Below, piece after piece: positions 1-11,039 of a stretch of DNA of 24,899 bases (position 1 is the first letter of the stretch; each line of letters starts with the position of its first letter). The translations under genes and the position numbers were made by a program. Below the pieces are notes generated by a model. It had not been told where the DNA came from. It made no database searches and saw only the letters and a list, made by a program, of their open reading frames with translations. The stretch covers positions 1 to 24,899 of the forward strand of contig JAKTTS010000210.1 of NCBI GenBank assembly GCA_030560485.1. Direction: 5' to 3'. The DNA is from Ascoidea tarda (nom. inval.) (Eukaryota > Ascomycota > Saccharomycetes > Ascoideales > Ascoideaceae).

Positions 1-141
1 TAAATCTGAAAAAAATATTAATAATATGACAAAGGGATGGAAATAAAATGAATCTGTATTTTGATTGTCTACGGCCCGTTGGGTGACAATCCACAAAAAA
101 TCGCCAAGATATAATCAAGGTATAAAATTGTCTTCACTATG
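1..141 (-). other. Left flank of element A, probably part of element B
   Basis: This short stretch lies outside the left LTR of element A. No clear domain can be read in it on either strand. Because integrase of element B resumes directly on the other side of A (from 4893, minus strand), the simplest reading is that this is the continuation of B beyond its integrase, toward reverse transcriptase. That is inference from position only. I see no host gene or RNA gene here. Confidence 0.3.
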
Positions 142-473
142 TGTTAAAAATGTTTCATGAATGATATAGATGTTTAATATTTAGCAAATCATATTAGCGT
201 AATTAAAATACGTTGTTCTTGAACGCCAAAATATCATCGAAAAGCAAAAAGGAAAAAGTGGACAAATAAATTTGATGAGGAGTAATCAATTTAAAAATTT
301 TAAATAAAATATAGCAACCACACATGAATTGCTTTTTAATGAGCATCTCAATAACTCACACTTTAACACTTTCCTGAAATTTTACATGTCATATCTAGTT
401 TTACGTCATCTGGCCATACTACCCGATGAACTGCGCTGCGTCCAGTAGATTTTAAACACCAGCAACCTAAATA
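142..473 (-). repeat. 3' LTR of element A
   Basis: This copy aligns along its length with the reverse complement of the well-preserved LTR at 24371-24701. The best anchor is 349-385, which matches the U3 block of that LTR around 24477-24494. The left edge reads TGT, as expected for the complement of an LTR ending ACA. It lies about 530 bases beyond the RNase H remnant, the same spacing as in elements E and F. Strongly decayed; edges approximate. Confidence 0.6.
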
Positions 474-855
474 ATAAGCAACAAATGTAAAATATCAAAA
501 CAAATCAAAATATAGAAACAACAATTTTCACAAATATGTCTAAACGAGCTCAAATGCCTTCTACTAAAATCGATCAACAAGATGTGTATAACACTTAAAC
601 ACTTTAATAAATGAAGAAGAGGCCAATGACTTCATTAACAAATTTTCATGACTCACTGAAATTTCAACTTTTGAAAAATTAAAATTAACACCTATATGCT
701 CACAAATAAAATAATACCGAGTGCATATTAGTTTTACATTTCCATGATTAATTGAGTAATTGGCCACAGTGACAGCAGGACTTTCATCACAAATTAAAAA
801 TAAATTTACCACATCAACACCAATATCAATAATAACACGTGAAATAAAAATCAGT

Positions 856-1080
856 TCATTTATAGCATATGTGAGAGTAATGTATTTTGCGTGACAGCTG
901 GCAATAAAAAAACATTTGTTTCTTAAAACTGCATGTTACTAGCATTCTATTAATGAAAAGCATATAACAACCATTTGAATTATTTTTTGAATTATTACCA
1001 GCCAATTCATTGTCACTATAAACATTGAAATTATTTGTTTCATTAGCACCATACTCAATTTTCATGTTGTTTGTTTTCAA
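856..1080 (-). pseudogene. Element A RNase H remnant
   Basis: The frame on the minus strand resembles the Copia RNase H domain, which removes the RNA template during reverse transcription. The acidic start followed by an L-A-G turn, the short asparagine-rich spacer, a C-Y-M-L-F strand and an S-F-K-K-Q segment correspond in order and spacing to the usual Copia block. The same block is found in C (11977-12177), E (about 15790-16010) and F (about 20030-20160) at the same distance from an LTR. Broken fossil. Confidence 0.7.
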
Positions 1081-1443
1081 ATATTTTAAAACACGTTGAA
1101 CAGCATTTGAATGGCATTCAGCAGGTTTCTGTCAATAACGATTCAACAAACAAATTTCAAAGAATCCCTTAAACAGAAGAAGAATTGCTGTCAAATAATA
1201 AGATGGAGTCAATTGAGCAATATAAAATAGTGTTTTCATTAGATAATATGTCAGTTTGCTGCAGCAAAAAATATGTTGTAACAGTTGACCATTATTGCGA
1301 TAACATGCTCATAAAACTCATTTATTTAAAAATTAACTAACATTGGCTTAATATGATATTCCATTAATACAATAATAGCAAGCATTGATTAAACAATATT
1401 AGGGGTGATAAACCTTTGCATGTTTGGTTCTAGAAATTTATTT

Positions 1444-1930
1444 TTAACTGAAAACTAAAAATTTGTTAACACTCAAAATAATGTTATTTGAAAAATCAGC
1501 AGTTATAAATTTATTCCCATTTAATCTCACAAAGAAGACACCTGCCTGATTATTCGAAAAACCCTCATCATGCTCGGTTATAAATTTTTCAAACTCAATG
1601 TGGGATAAAGAATCGATCATGTTTTTATTCCAAAAAAAGGGGACTGTTAAAACCATTAAAAAGTGTTTTGGGATCATGGCCAAAATATGGTGATTGGTTT
1701 TTGTGAACATTTATATCAGTATCACTTTAAGAACACGCAGTACTAACATCCATTTAAGGAGCGGCATATGACCTTGAAAAAGCGGCCGCAAGACATATTG
1801 AACACTCAAAAAAGAATAACTGCACTGAATGTTGCTGCATTTTAAATATGTCAAAGCCGGATATGACCGTTAGAAGACATCCCATTATTTTTGACTTGGC
1901 CCATTGATCCATTTTTCATAGTGAACTTCA
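1444..1930 (-). pseudogene. Element A reverse transcriptase remnant
   Basis: Minus-strand remnant of the Copia polymerase that copies element RNA into DNA. The frame at 1444-1710 reads through the palm region: an E-F-E-K-F-I helix, a G-F-S-N-N turn, an aliphatic F-F-V-R-L strand and then the strand that leads to the catalytic aspartates. The part at about 1850-1930 matches the N-terminal block that precedes the fingers in element E (16749-16931). Position, about 470 bases upstream of RNase H, agrees with the other copies. Broken fossil. Confidence 0.65.
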
Positions 1931-1999
1931 ATCGCCATCCAACAAATTTTTTTTTAAAGAAAGATTAACCAGCAAATAAATAATGTTTTTTTTAACTCG

Positions 2000-3560
2000 A
2001 GTGAGGTTTTTAAACAAGAAAATTTTCATTTAAAATTAAAAATATTAAAGTATTCACTTGTGGCAGCAACAAATACTGTCCAGAAGAAGAGCAAAATAGA
2101 TCGAGATTTAATTGTTTTTTCAATCTCAATAATGTACCATATTGCAATATTATTGATATCATTATTTTTTTCATGAGGTATCATCTTGTTTTTACTTTCA
2201 ACTAATAAACTGCTAGTAAGAGTTAATCGCGCAACTACAAAGTTAGTTTCATAATCACAAATGCTACCAGTATGTTTTTATTCAACATTACTTTCGGCAT
2301 TGACAGGTCAATTTGATCACTCATGAAAGTATTTGCTTCATCACTCTCCAAACACATATCAAAAAATTGTTCTTGGATTTCAAGGCTATTCTATTTGAAA
2401 AAGATGGTAACAGGGTTTTTATTCACAAAAATAGATTTTTCTTTTCATCACTTTTTATTTTCTTATGCAGTTAAAAAAAGACAACCTGCTAAGGCACAAA
2501 GAATTCCAGGAAAAGAAAACGGCTTTTTTCTAAATAAAAATCCTGATTCATCAAGAAATCATTAAACGATTTAAACAACCAAACCATTGTTAAAGATGTG
2601 AACCCAGTAAATCTGTTGCTGTTTATCGCAGCCGCTAAAAAGGCAAAACCCAGATGTATCACATGTTTTTTTTAAACAAAAGGCCAAAAATCTCACTGCA
2701 AAAACAGCAAGACCAAACTGTTCAAAACTTTTGACATACTGTAATGACCAAAAATTATATTGTATGGTCTTTCAATTATCCGTTCATGAGACTGTCAAAT
2801 TAAAATTAAAAAAAAAGCAAAACATTCAACGGCTTCCTTCCATAATTCATCAAGATTATCAACCGTCATCAACAATGTTTTAGCTTGTAATATTATGAAT
2901 TTTTCCCAGTATTCTGGCAATCCAGGTTAATGAAACGCATGAGCGACAAACATCTCATGCATGATAACATTGTACAATCAAAAAATCAGTCAACACCTTT
3001 AATGTAAACTCATTGTCGGACACTACAGTAATGGCTTTCTTAATGAATAAATGAGAAAAATGTTTTAACAGATTGGTCAGTCGTTAAGCCGCCAAAAACC
3101 AATTTTCTAATTAACTAATCAGCACAAATATCGAAAAGTCATCCGCCACAGTTTAATATTATCTGCACCTATCATCAAGCGTTGTATTCATTAGATCAAC
3201 AATATTTTCATGTATTATTTAAAGAATGGTTTCTAATCTTCTGGTAGAGGTATTATTAATCACTTCTGTTGTTTTTGCTTTAAGTCAAACAATAGATTCA
3301 GCATTAGCTTTCATTGTTATATTATGTGAGCTCGCTGTTTTAAACTTAACCTGATATGCTGGATAATCAAAAAAATTATGAAAAGTCATATTATCAATAA
3401 TTTTGGTTTTGACAAAATAAAACCATTGGTACTAACCACTGGCGATTTTGCGACCAGAAAATATTTTCCACCATAAATTTTATCATTAGGAAATATTAAA
3501 GTGGTCTCATCGTTGGTGGCAGATTAAATAGATATTAAATTTTCGGCACGTAAAAAATAA
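2000..3560 (-). pseudogene. Element A pre-integrase and integrase remnant
   Basis: This fills the space between protease and RT on the minus strand. The right part (3240-3560) is the best preserved: after the end of protease it carries a strand-rich stretch rich in lysine and proline and then the histidine-containing block of the Copia pre-integrase zinc finger, and it aligns residue by residue with element E (17700-17980) and element H (12858-13106). The integrase core toward 2000 is assigned mainly by position. The plus-strand frame at 2323-2565 is not a separate gene. Broken fossil. Confidence 0.5.
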
Positions 3561-3576
3561 AGGACTTTTTTCGATT

Positions 3577-3768
3577 TCAACCCATTGACAAACTGTCCAG
3601 TTCCAACAACTTTAACAGCAAATTTGGCATTTCCAAACGAATTATGTAGGCTGCCATTTGTTTACTGTCGATAACAAACAGTTGATTGACCCGCATATGG
3701 TAAGAAAAATCAAAATCAAAATAGACTTTTGCCGAATTTACAAACACTTTTTCAATTTTATTTAGCAT
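3577..3768 (-). pseudogene. Element A aspartic protease remnant
   Basis: A minus-strand frame of 63 codons matching the small aspartic protease that Copia elements use to cut their polyprotein. The active-site strand with following S-Y-H-M, then N-Q-L-F and the K-V-V-G-T-G-Q-F loop region are recognisable, and the sequence runs on into the strand that ends the fold and the N-L-I-S segment that follows it in Copia. It lies directly downstream of the zinc knuckle of gag. Equivalent pieces exist in C, E, F and B. Broken fossil. Confidence 0.75.
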
Positions 3769-3839
3769 CTCAATTATTCCACAACATATAAATTAATTGT
3801 TCTCATTTTTATTATTGATTAGACGGAAGGCCAAAATAT

Positions 3840-4569
3840 TCAAGTCATGAATTCGCCTTTGACGGCATCTGTGGCACATTGCTTTTTCTTTTTTATTTTT
3901 GCGTCGGTGTTTGCTTCCATTTTGAGCAATGAGATCTTGAAAAATAGAAGAGGCCACAGTCTTAGATGGTTAGCAGCACTAAAGATATTTTCACCAAGAT
4001 CATTTGCGAATGCTTTAGCATCAATTAATTTAATGCTTGCTGAATGTGAAGAATGATCTACAATCATTTTTTTAACCTAATTATCACTAATGAAGACACC
4101 GTAAAAAATAGCGACAAGTGAATCATTGGCATATAGTAGGAATAAACTGATAAAAATTTTGTTGGATAAATTTGATATATTTTTTTTGGAACTAATGACT
4201 TTTTTTCAGTTATCAATAGACAATTGACTGGCCATCAAATTATTAGCTTCAACACTAATATTTTTGTAAAGCTTCTCAATTTGAACAACTACTTTAAAAC
4301 CATAGCAGCCGTTGCATAAAACATCTTTCAAAACTGCGAAATCTGACCCTTCAATCACCAACGTTAAGCAAAAGAAACTCAACCCAGTAGTAACTTTGTC
4401 AGTTATGCGGTAATCACATTAAATGATATCAGATTTGATGTATCTTTAAAACAAAACCTTAACCTGGTCTGATTTAATATCAAGCACTTAAGGCCAAATA
4501 AAAAATTTCGGAGCAACGGGCGACTCCTTTAATTTATGACGTCAGACAGTCCCAATATAGCTTAAAACT
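3840..4569 (-). pseudogene. Element A gag remnant with zinc knuckle, and leader
   Basis: Minus-strand remnant of the capsid gene. The C-terminal part (3840-4067) shows a D-A-K-A-F-A-N-D segment, a W-P-L-L stretch, a lysine-rich tract and then a CCHC-type zinc knuckle at about 3850-3890. The W-P-L-L, lysine tract and knuckle align with element C (8982-9203), which supports common descent. The rest of gag extends to about 4480, and 4481-4569 would be the leader next to the 5' LTR. The plus-strand frame at 3847-4056 is a shadow. Broken fossil. Confidence 0.65.
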
Positions 4570-4892
4570 CTTTGGAGATGGTGAGTATTTACTAGAAATA
4601 ATTAAAAATTTTTGGATGATGGTACCATAGTTAAAATGTGTTGATCCTAAATGTCAAGATATAAACGAAAACCAAAGGGGTGAAAGGCGCCCAATATAAA
4701 CGATATGGAGTACCAGATAACGAGTCTTTAAAAATTGCATCATAATCAAAACCGGAAATGGTGTCAATGTGCGTGGCAATAAATCACGTTTCAACACATT
4801 AATAACTGCAATATCAATATGATCATTTCTGATAAAATTTATATTTTTTGAACTTTTGCTAAAAGAAATGCAATCAGCTTTTCCCCTAAACA
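4570..4892 (-). repeat. 5' LTR of element A
   Basis: One of the clearest old LTR copies. As written on the plus strand, 4571-4690 runs almost without gaps against the complement of 24580-24700, including the shared GGCGC block beside the TATA region. The stretch 4770-4810 matches the U3 block of 24471-24520. The right edge at 4892 gives a minus-strand start of TGTTTAGG, close to TGTCTAGG of the young LTR. Integrase of element B resumes at 4893. Confidence 0.75.
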
Positions 4893-5002
4893 ACAAAACT
4901 TTCAATTAAATATTGAAACAAAATCTTAATAGCCTTCAATTAATTAGAGAAACATAATCATTAACCAGCAACTGGTCAGATATACCACCAATCAGATGAC
5001 AG

Positions 5003-6300
5003 TCAAATGAACGTCAAAAGTTTAATCTTTAAATTAAAACCATATAAAATGAACGTTTTGTTTGGTTTGAAATATTTAACAATCAACTGGCAGCACTGAG
5101 ATCGCACTTCGCGGAATTCAACAAATGACGACTTGCAAATCCAAAAACAAATGGTATGTCTAACAAAAACCAATTTTTTACAAATGATAGCATGCCCATA
5201 ATTGAAAGATATGATATCGGTACTTTGTCTATTAGCATTTATGCTTTTTTGCTGCAAAAAGAATTTGAGATTACTGAGGATTACTGGCGTATTAAGCTTA
5301 TGATAAACATCTATTTGTAGATTGAATGACATTGGATTTACATGGCCATTTATTAATACTTTGGTAGTATTTTAAAACTAATCAATATCAAGTTTGAAGG
5401 ACTTCCCCAGAATTAGTTCAACTTATTAATAATTATTACCAAATGCCTAAATATTTTTTAGTATTCAAAATGATGTTGGTTGATGAGCAAGTATTAGTAA
5501 AAAGATTTACATCAAATCATGAAATACATTTACTGATTTATTACTTAAAAACCTCCAACTAGTGTCCTGCATAAATTCTTAAATCAAAATTTAAATAATG
5601 AATAAGCCATTATTTTAAACATTCAAAAAAAAATTTGAAAGTGTGTAAAAATTTTATCCATCGTTCAAAATTTCGTAAAATAATTATTATCTAAAAAATG
5701 TGGTGCCTGTTTTACATAACACTGATTACAAATATCGCCATAAAAAACTTCTTTACCGACATATATTTAAAAAAAAGCATCAGTTTCTCGTGGAGCAGTA
5801 AAACGAGATATTTCAACAATTTCACCGCAAATAAAAAGATCTAAATGATTTTTCATAAAAAAAAATTTTGATTTCGGGGCTTCCATTGGACACCAATCAT
5901 GGCTTTCTTAAATGAAAATATTAAATTATATTTTTTGTAATAACCCAGCGTTAACTAACCGCTCCTGCTCCGGTAGTCAAATCAATCATTAAATTGGTGT
6001 TGTTTTGTTTTGTAGCGGAATTGTTTTAGAGACAAAAACCTATCTGATAGAACTTATTGATATCGTGAAAATCAGTTGTGGCAAAATCAAACGCTGACTA
6101 GCTTAAACGCAAAACTGATTGAGCATAAATTGGGTTTTTCACTTCAGTAATATACCATTTAAAAATATTTTCGACATGATCATGGTTTTCATACACATTT
6201 TTGTTATCTACACCATAATATAATAAACAATGAAAGCTATTTACTTCGTGGATCAAAAAGTTAGACTATGTGTCAAAAAACCCACCAATATGTTTTCGTT
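5003..6300 (-). pseudogene. Element B integrase remnant
   Basis: Remnant of the DDE integrase that inserts the element DNA. The 109-codon frame at 5003-5332 covers the second half of the catalytic core and beyond: an S-N-L-K-F-F-L segment followed by a serine/asparagine-rich stretch with F-N-Y-G-H-A, then a K-P-N-K-T-F-I-L-Y-G-F block that matches the C-terminal zone of Copia integrase. Around 5980-6250 the start of the core is visible (D-L-T-T-G, then a long hydrophobic and F-H-containing stretch). No canonical ORF is present. Broken fossil. Confidence 0.6.
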
Positions 6301-6409
6301 TACCAGTATTATTGCAAAATCCTGTCATGTCTTTATCACCAGTAAAAGCATTTTTATTAACATTGTTTAAACAAACGTCAATAAATTTGTTTTTTTTCAA
6401 ATGGAATGT

Positions 6410-6710
6410 GTTTGGGAAAAATTAATAAAGTTTTTTTGATCAAAACAAACAAATAAATGTGCGGCAATACCATATGAGTTTGAAAAATACTAACTGTTAA
6501 GACGGTAACAATACCAGCAGAACCAATCAGTAAAATCATGAATTCAAACGTTTCATCATTAACACATCATTGGAAGCGACAACAATCAAAAAAATTACCA
6601 GACTGGAACCTCTGAACTTTTTATGCAGCACATCGCAAATAGCAAACCGGCAAAAAATAAATGAATTGGCCAGCAATATTTGAAAAATGATCCATAAAAA
6701 CGATTGAAAA
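6410..6710 (-). pseudogene. Element B protease and probable zinc knuckle remnant
   Basis: Minus-strand stretch just upstream of integrase. At about 6440-6600 an F-F-D segment followed by a cysteine/asparagine turn, an aliphatic I-L-L-I-G strand and a G-I-V-T-V-L stretch resemble the Copia protease fold in the same order as in A and F. A cysteine-rich patch at about 6640-6700 sits where the gag zinc knuckle is expected. The zinc knuckle call is weak; the protease call is moderate. Broken fossil. Confidence 0.45.
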
Positions 6711-6980
6711 GTAATAACAGCATAAATCATTGAAATATTAAACAAAAACAACGTTACCAACAAAAAAATTGTATGGTAGATTAGCTACCGTATAATAAAG
6801 CCATAAAACCGAATTTCAAAAATAAATAGCAAATATAACTTCATCATTTTATGTCACATCAAAAATATCACTTTTAGGCAACGAAGATTTTGTTACCCAT
6901 CTAATCAATTTTTGTCAGTGCTCTGTAAAATAATCCACATGACCCATAACTTACCAAAAATTCAGGTTTTATTGTAGTAA
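6711..6980 (-). pseudogene. Element B gag remnant (C-terminal part)
   Basis: Minus-strand remnant resembling the central and C-terminal capsid part of Copia gag. Recognisable features include an H-V-D-Y-F-T-E-H stretch, a basic L-I-R-W-V, the P-K-S-D-I segment and a downstream T-V-A-N-L-P motif, all typical of the helical gag core. It ends abruptly where the plus-strand LTR of element H begins near 6981, so H seems to have landed inside it. Broken fossil. Confidence 0.5.
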
Positions 6981-7311
6981 TGAATTAACAATTGATAACA
7001 GCTTGGTAGCAAAATAATTTTGAAATTTAACTACGATAACTGTTTTGTCCAATAAATAGAACAATGTTTTTAGAAAATTAAAAATGTACAAATGTGACCG
7101 ATAAAACCGTTCATTAGCACTAATTTTTTATGTGATTGTAATGTGACGTTTAAGAATATTTTTCTTGGAATTTTACATTGCATATTTTTAGGTTTTTCAG
7201 CAAATTATTATTTTTTTTTTATCTTTATTTTTGATGAATCAATAACATATTACGGTGCAAATGTTATTGTAGTGTTTATTATTATTCATTATTTTTAATT
7301 TTTTTCAACTA
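6981..7311 (+). repeat. 5' LTR of element H
   Basis: A decayed plus-strand copy of the family LTR. The stretch 7120-7200 aligns with 8300-8380 of element C, and 7200-7260 aligns with 24588-24640 of the young LTR, including an ATCTTTA block. The end near 7311 has a C-A-A-C-T-A sequence where the young LTR reads CCAACA. Gag remains of H follow. Edges are good to perhaps 10-20 bases. Confidence 0.5.
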
Positions 7312-7399
7312 TTTATTAGCCAATTTGTTATTATTCAACTGCGAAACTCAAGAAAGTTCCACGATGATTTCATTTTCATTTTGTAAACTTTAGTTTTTG

Positions 7400-8179
7400 T
7401 TTCTTAGCGTGCTTTGTTTAAAAGTTTTTGTCAAAAATTCATGAAATACTTGATTGTGTCCTACAAACTCTGTGAAGCCCAAAAAATCCGTATTGGTGTC
7501 AATTGTATTTATCATGCGTTAATCATCGAGAACAGGTCGTGAAACGTTTAAAAAGGCTTTTATTCAACGGCTAGACTAATGATAAAATATCTGATTAATT
7601 GGATAAGCGTCATAAAAATATTAGTAAAGTCGTTTCCAGTTTAATGTGTCGTTCTTGTATCGGGCGTGACCAAAAAACCTGATTAGATCAAAAATAAGGG
7701 ACAACATGATTTTCAACAAGCTTTAATGAAACGTAATTAATGAATGAAATAATATTAAGGTCGCTGGTAATTTTTTTGCTACTTCGATTTTTGAAAATAT
7801 TAAAAACCAAATTTTTTAACATTCTGCTGATATTGAATCAATTTCATTAACAAATGGTACAATGGCTTCAAATTATTATTGTTATGAAATGTATAGTGAG
7901 GCTAAACCGGCCACTGCGGCTGTCACTACTAAGTTTTTTTTTTGCCCATTCTAGTCAAAAAGAAAATCACCTGTGAAAAAAAAAAAAAAATTCCAATGTG
8001 CTAAAAATTTACTAAAAAATGCCAAAGTGAAAAAAATTTTTTTGTCCCATAATTACATATGCCAGCGATAAGATTATGTTAAAAAAATAATTTGATATTT
8101 TGGTTGCGAAATGCATATGAAAAGCGTGTTTTAAATTTTTTAGAAATGAGTTTTGATTTAGTTGTTTCTCAACCAAATG
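7400..8179 (+). pseudogene. Element H gag remnant with zinc knuckle
   Basis: Plus-strand capsid gene remnant. The clearest part is 7790-8060: an S-I-F-E-N-I-K helix, an S-L-T-N-G-T-M segment, an alanine/threonine-rich stretch, a lysine tract and a cysteine-lysine-rich zinc knuckle at about 8000-8040. This order matches the end of gag in A and C. The N-terminal part from about 7400 is weaker. Distance from LTR end to knuckle, about 700 bases, equals that in A and C. The frame stops at the LTR of C. Broken fossil. Confidence 0.5.
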
Positions 8180-8478
8180 TGTCTATAAAATGTTGTTTCT
8201 CGAATTTAGTGCAATGGCGGTAAATATTTCTTGTTTTAAAAATGATAAAATCGTTCCTTGTGAAAGAGTAACAACAAACACTTACATTGACACGCACTTT
8301 ATGTGTGATTGGAATGTCATGCTTTGAAACATCGAAAGTACTGATCTAACTCAAATATATTTTGCTCCTCCCGCTTTTGTTTCCATTATTTCATTTAATT
8401 ATTTTGCTAAACAAAGTCGATTTAACAGTTTTTAATTGGGTTTATATTTTACTTTTCTATTATCAGAAGTCTCCAGAA
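8180..8478 (+). repeat. 5' LTR of element C
   Basis: Starts TGTCTA like the young LTR at 24371. It keeps the GACACGCACTTT block at 8289-8300, the TATA-like ATATATTTT at 8355 and the directly following CTCCTCCCGC block at 8366-8375, which corresponds to CGCCTCCCGC at 24582-24591. It ends at the CTCCAGAA that corresponds to CTCCAACA. These anchors are in the same order and at nearly the same distances as in the young copy. Confidence 0.8.
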
Positions 8479-8559
8479 TGTTATAAACCAGATTACGAGG
8501 TTTTTGCCAAAATGAATAAGACATGTTCTGCGATTCTGCCATGATCACTATCTGAACTT

Positions 8560-9203
8560 TAATAGATATTTTTAAGGCTGGTCCATATCGTTTTAAATTT
8601 AAAATGTATTTTAAGATCAAAATCGTTTTATGTGAGAACAGCAAAGCGGAAACCAATACTATTCTGATCAATATCATTTGCCATAAGTTAGTGACTAAAG
8701 GATTTGTTTTGGCTGTTTCGAACACAATGCAGTATAACGAATTTATGGTAATTTTTGAGTTCAATTTGAGAAGCCATTTGAGAATATTGAAGTTAAAGCC
8801 GCTAATATAATGGTTTCAACGTAAACAACTGGTAACAGGCAAAAACTGAATTTTTCTAAAATCATTAACAACAAGATTTTTAATGAAGTATTTATCAATA
8901 TGGTTAAGCCTTACAGTGATGATCAAGCCGACGCATTTTTTATCCAGCGATTAATTTTAATATTGTTGAAGAAAAAAGATTTTGAAAAATTTTTCTAATG
9001 CTGAAAAAAATATTTCATCAGATGCAAATTACTGCCCGGTTATTCTACTAATAATTTGTTTAGGGGGACAAAGTTTTCTACAGGCTTGGCCGCTTCTACT
9101 TCTTCAGTTATCGTTAATCAAAATGTCCAAAATAATAACCACAATAAAAAAAAAAAATAAAATAATGTGCTACCGGTGTCGCCAAAAAAAACCTGCTGTA
9201 TAA
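8560..9203 (+). pseudogene. Element C gag remnant with zinc knuckle
   Basis: Plus-strand capsid remnant. The frame at 8604-8810 and its continuation to about 8980 form the N-terminal and central part. The frame at 8982-9203 carries a D-A-N-Y segment, a W-P-L-L stretch, a lysine/asparagine tract and the zinc-knuckle start C-Y-R-C-R-Q-K at about 9168-9190. The W-P-L-L to knuckle part aligns with element A (3840-3970). In life gag packages the element RNA in a cytoplasmic particle. Broken fossil. Confidence 0.65.
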
Positions 9204-9324
9204 GAATATTTAGGTTCTGTACAAGTCAACAATAAATGGCATGATTACCAACCTAAAAATGGTCTGATGATTTACTTTTTATATCGAAATATTCAGCGGA
9301 TATAACATTTTCAAAAATTTCATT

Positions 9325-9775
9325 TTGACCTTTGCTTTTTTTTTCACATGTCGGTTAATCAAAATTCGTTTATCAATTTTGAAAAAAAGGGGGCACAGCC
9401 TACTTTTCTGCAAGATGCAAAAATCACCGGTAACTGTTTTACAACTGTTCTATTTGATAATTGGTAAAAGTTTAAAGGGGTTCTTTATGCTTCAAGTGCT
9501 GTTATTTTGATATTCATATTACTTGCAGAATCAACTGTGCAAATTCAGAATTGTTAATCATAATAATTATAGTGGAAGGCACTTTTTTGGCTGCAGAACT
9601 ACCAGTAGTTTTTACTACTTTTGTTTTACTGTTAAGATCAAAACTATTGTTCTTGTGGCACTTCATCATTGTAATGATGATCCAGAGCAGACGCCTAAAA
9701 CAAAAACAGTTAACTTATATGATTCACCTGTTAATGCCGGTCTTTAATAAAATGTTTTTTTTATCACAGAAGTAA
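9325..9775 (+). pseudogene. Element C protease and pre-integrase remnant
   Basis: The first part (about 9330-9520) follows the zinc knuckle by some 150 bases and shows the S-H-M then V-N-Q-N-S-F-I turn that follows the active-site strand in Copia protease, and later a K-G-V-L-Y strand. The second part (9523-9775) holds the pre-integrase region, with an L-F-L-W-H-F stretch that marks the histidine part of the zinc finger. Two overlapping plus-strand frames here are the same decayed region, not two genes. Broken fossil. Confidence 0.6.
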
Positions 9776-9899
9776 TCAAGCACATTGATATAACGTCTAC
9801 CATATTTTCAAAAAAAATGCTTCAATAACTTGCTGTTATGAAAAATGATAAGATATTTAACACAGCCGCTAATAAAAGCAGATATTATTTAGTTGCAAA

Positions 9900-10740
9900 A
9901 CCCAAGCACTTCAGGGTTCTGCCGATCATATTTTTAACCGATGGATTAATGATTATTGATAAACAAAATTGGCAGTTAAAAATTTGCTTTCATTTATAGC
10001 AAAAATATATTATTATAGTCAGATATGACAATAAAATTTTAACAAAGCAATTTATAATTTAAATTTTGAAAAATATTATTATGCAGGAGCAGTCGAGGTT
10101 TTATGAGTCACATCAAAAAAAATTAGATGAGAGTTGGAAAAGAACAATTACATAGAAACCTAAAATCATGTTATTAAAAGTAATGACCCTGATGAATGAA
10201 GTATCGAGAATTCTAAGTATCCCGTTTTCATATTAAGTTTAGTTCGTCGGTTTTGCAGAGTGGTAGTTAATTCACCAAACAATCTGTTTTCTCAAATAAT
10301 GGTGTTGTCAATCATCTAAAAATAACTTACAGCGCCTCTTTTGAAATAGTTCCGATAAACCCTTTTTAGATAAACTGGCCAGTACATCTTTTATTCTTCT
10401 TGTGCCGTTTTGGACAAATAGAAACCCCCACAAAGGGTCTACATTTTTAATTGGCTTTTTGTGTTTGTCACACCCAAATTTCTTTTTGATGAAAGAACTC
10501 ATCGTTTCAAAAACCCCTCAATATATTCGTGCTATTATTATAACTGCTTTGACCAATCATTTAGACATAATCCCATATTTTACTAAAAAAAAATGTGTAT
10601 TTTTGAAAATAAAAAACTTTTTACTATTTTCATCAAAACACATAGATCGAAAAAAAATACAAATTTATCAATATGTGTTTAGACAGTGCACGGACGATCA
10701 CGTCAATGAAAATTAAAAAATTGCGGTGGTAATTAAAACC
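9900..10740 (+). pseudogene. Element C integrase remnant
   Basis: Assigned by position between pre-integrase and RT and by a Copia-like stretch at 10600-10716, where an S-S-K-H-I-D-R-K-K-I-Q helix is followed by an acidic C-T-D-D-H-V-N-E-N segment, as at the second catalytic aspartate of DDE integrases. The frame 10402-10716 is the longest in the element (104 codons). The stretch 9900-10300 shows nothing clear by eye. The minus-strand frame at 10308-10502 is a shadow. Broken fossil. Confidence 0.45.
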
Positions 10741-11039
10741 GTCTTTACATGACTAACCAGCTATTGATTTTGCAGTAACTGAAACATACTTCGTTGTTGA
10801 AAAATGAAATGATTATTACATTTTCATTTTTGAAGTTCAAACCAACAAGAGATCCATGAAAAAAATGATCTTCATCATAAAAGTTTTGACTTGACCACAA
10901 ATGAAATAAAAAAAAAATTAAATCTTCATTGGATTTTTTTTTCGGTTCAATGGCATTTGTTGTTGCGACAACAATTAATCATATGATTAATGATTTCAAA
11001 CAAAAAATTTTTCGTTTTGAAAAAACTGTCTTATCAAAA

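Larger units (their letters stand above)
142..4892 (-). mobile_element. Element A: Ty1/copia LTR retrotransposon fossil, complete layout
   Basis: An element of about 4.75 kb on the minus strand. It has two LTRs (4570-4892 at its 5' end, 142-473 at its 3' end) and, between them in Copia order, gag with zinc knuckle, protease, pre-integrase, integrase, reverse transcriptase and RNase H remnants. RNase H following RT, with integrase before RT, identifies Copia rather than Gypsy order. It is broken many times in every domain and cannot be active. Its two LTRs have drifted far apart by eye, so it is old. It seems to be inserted in element B, whose integrase begins immediately to its right. Target-site duplications are no longer visible. 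Confidence 0.8.
4893..6980 (-). mobile_element. Element B: Copia fossil fragment, interrupted by A and H
   Basis: Minus-strand Copia remains lying between the 5' LTR of A and the 5' LTR of H. From right to left it holds the C-terminal part of gag, a probable zinc knuckle, protease, pre-integrase and integrase. No LTR of its own is seen. Its 3' part would lie left of A (from 141 leftward) and its N-terminal gag and 5' LTR would lie beyond the right end of H, outside this window. As host of two other insertions it should be the oldest element here. Heavily broken. Confidence 0.65.

Noticed and set aside
3847-4056. Plus-strand open frame of 69 codons with a hydrophobic start
   Set aside because: It lies antisense to the better supported gag and zinc-knuckle remnant of element A and has no recognisable domain.
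5003-5332. 109-codon frame as a possible host gene
   Set aside because: Its motifs and place match Copia integrase of element B, and there is no sign of introns, promoter or a continuing frame.
8432-8764. 110-codon minus-strand frame as a gene
   Set aside because: It spans the 5' LTR end and gag start of element C on the opposite strand and shows no domain of its own.
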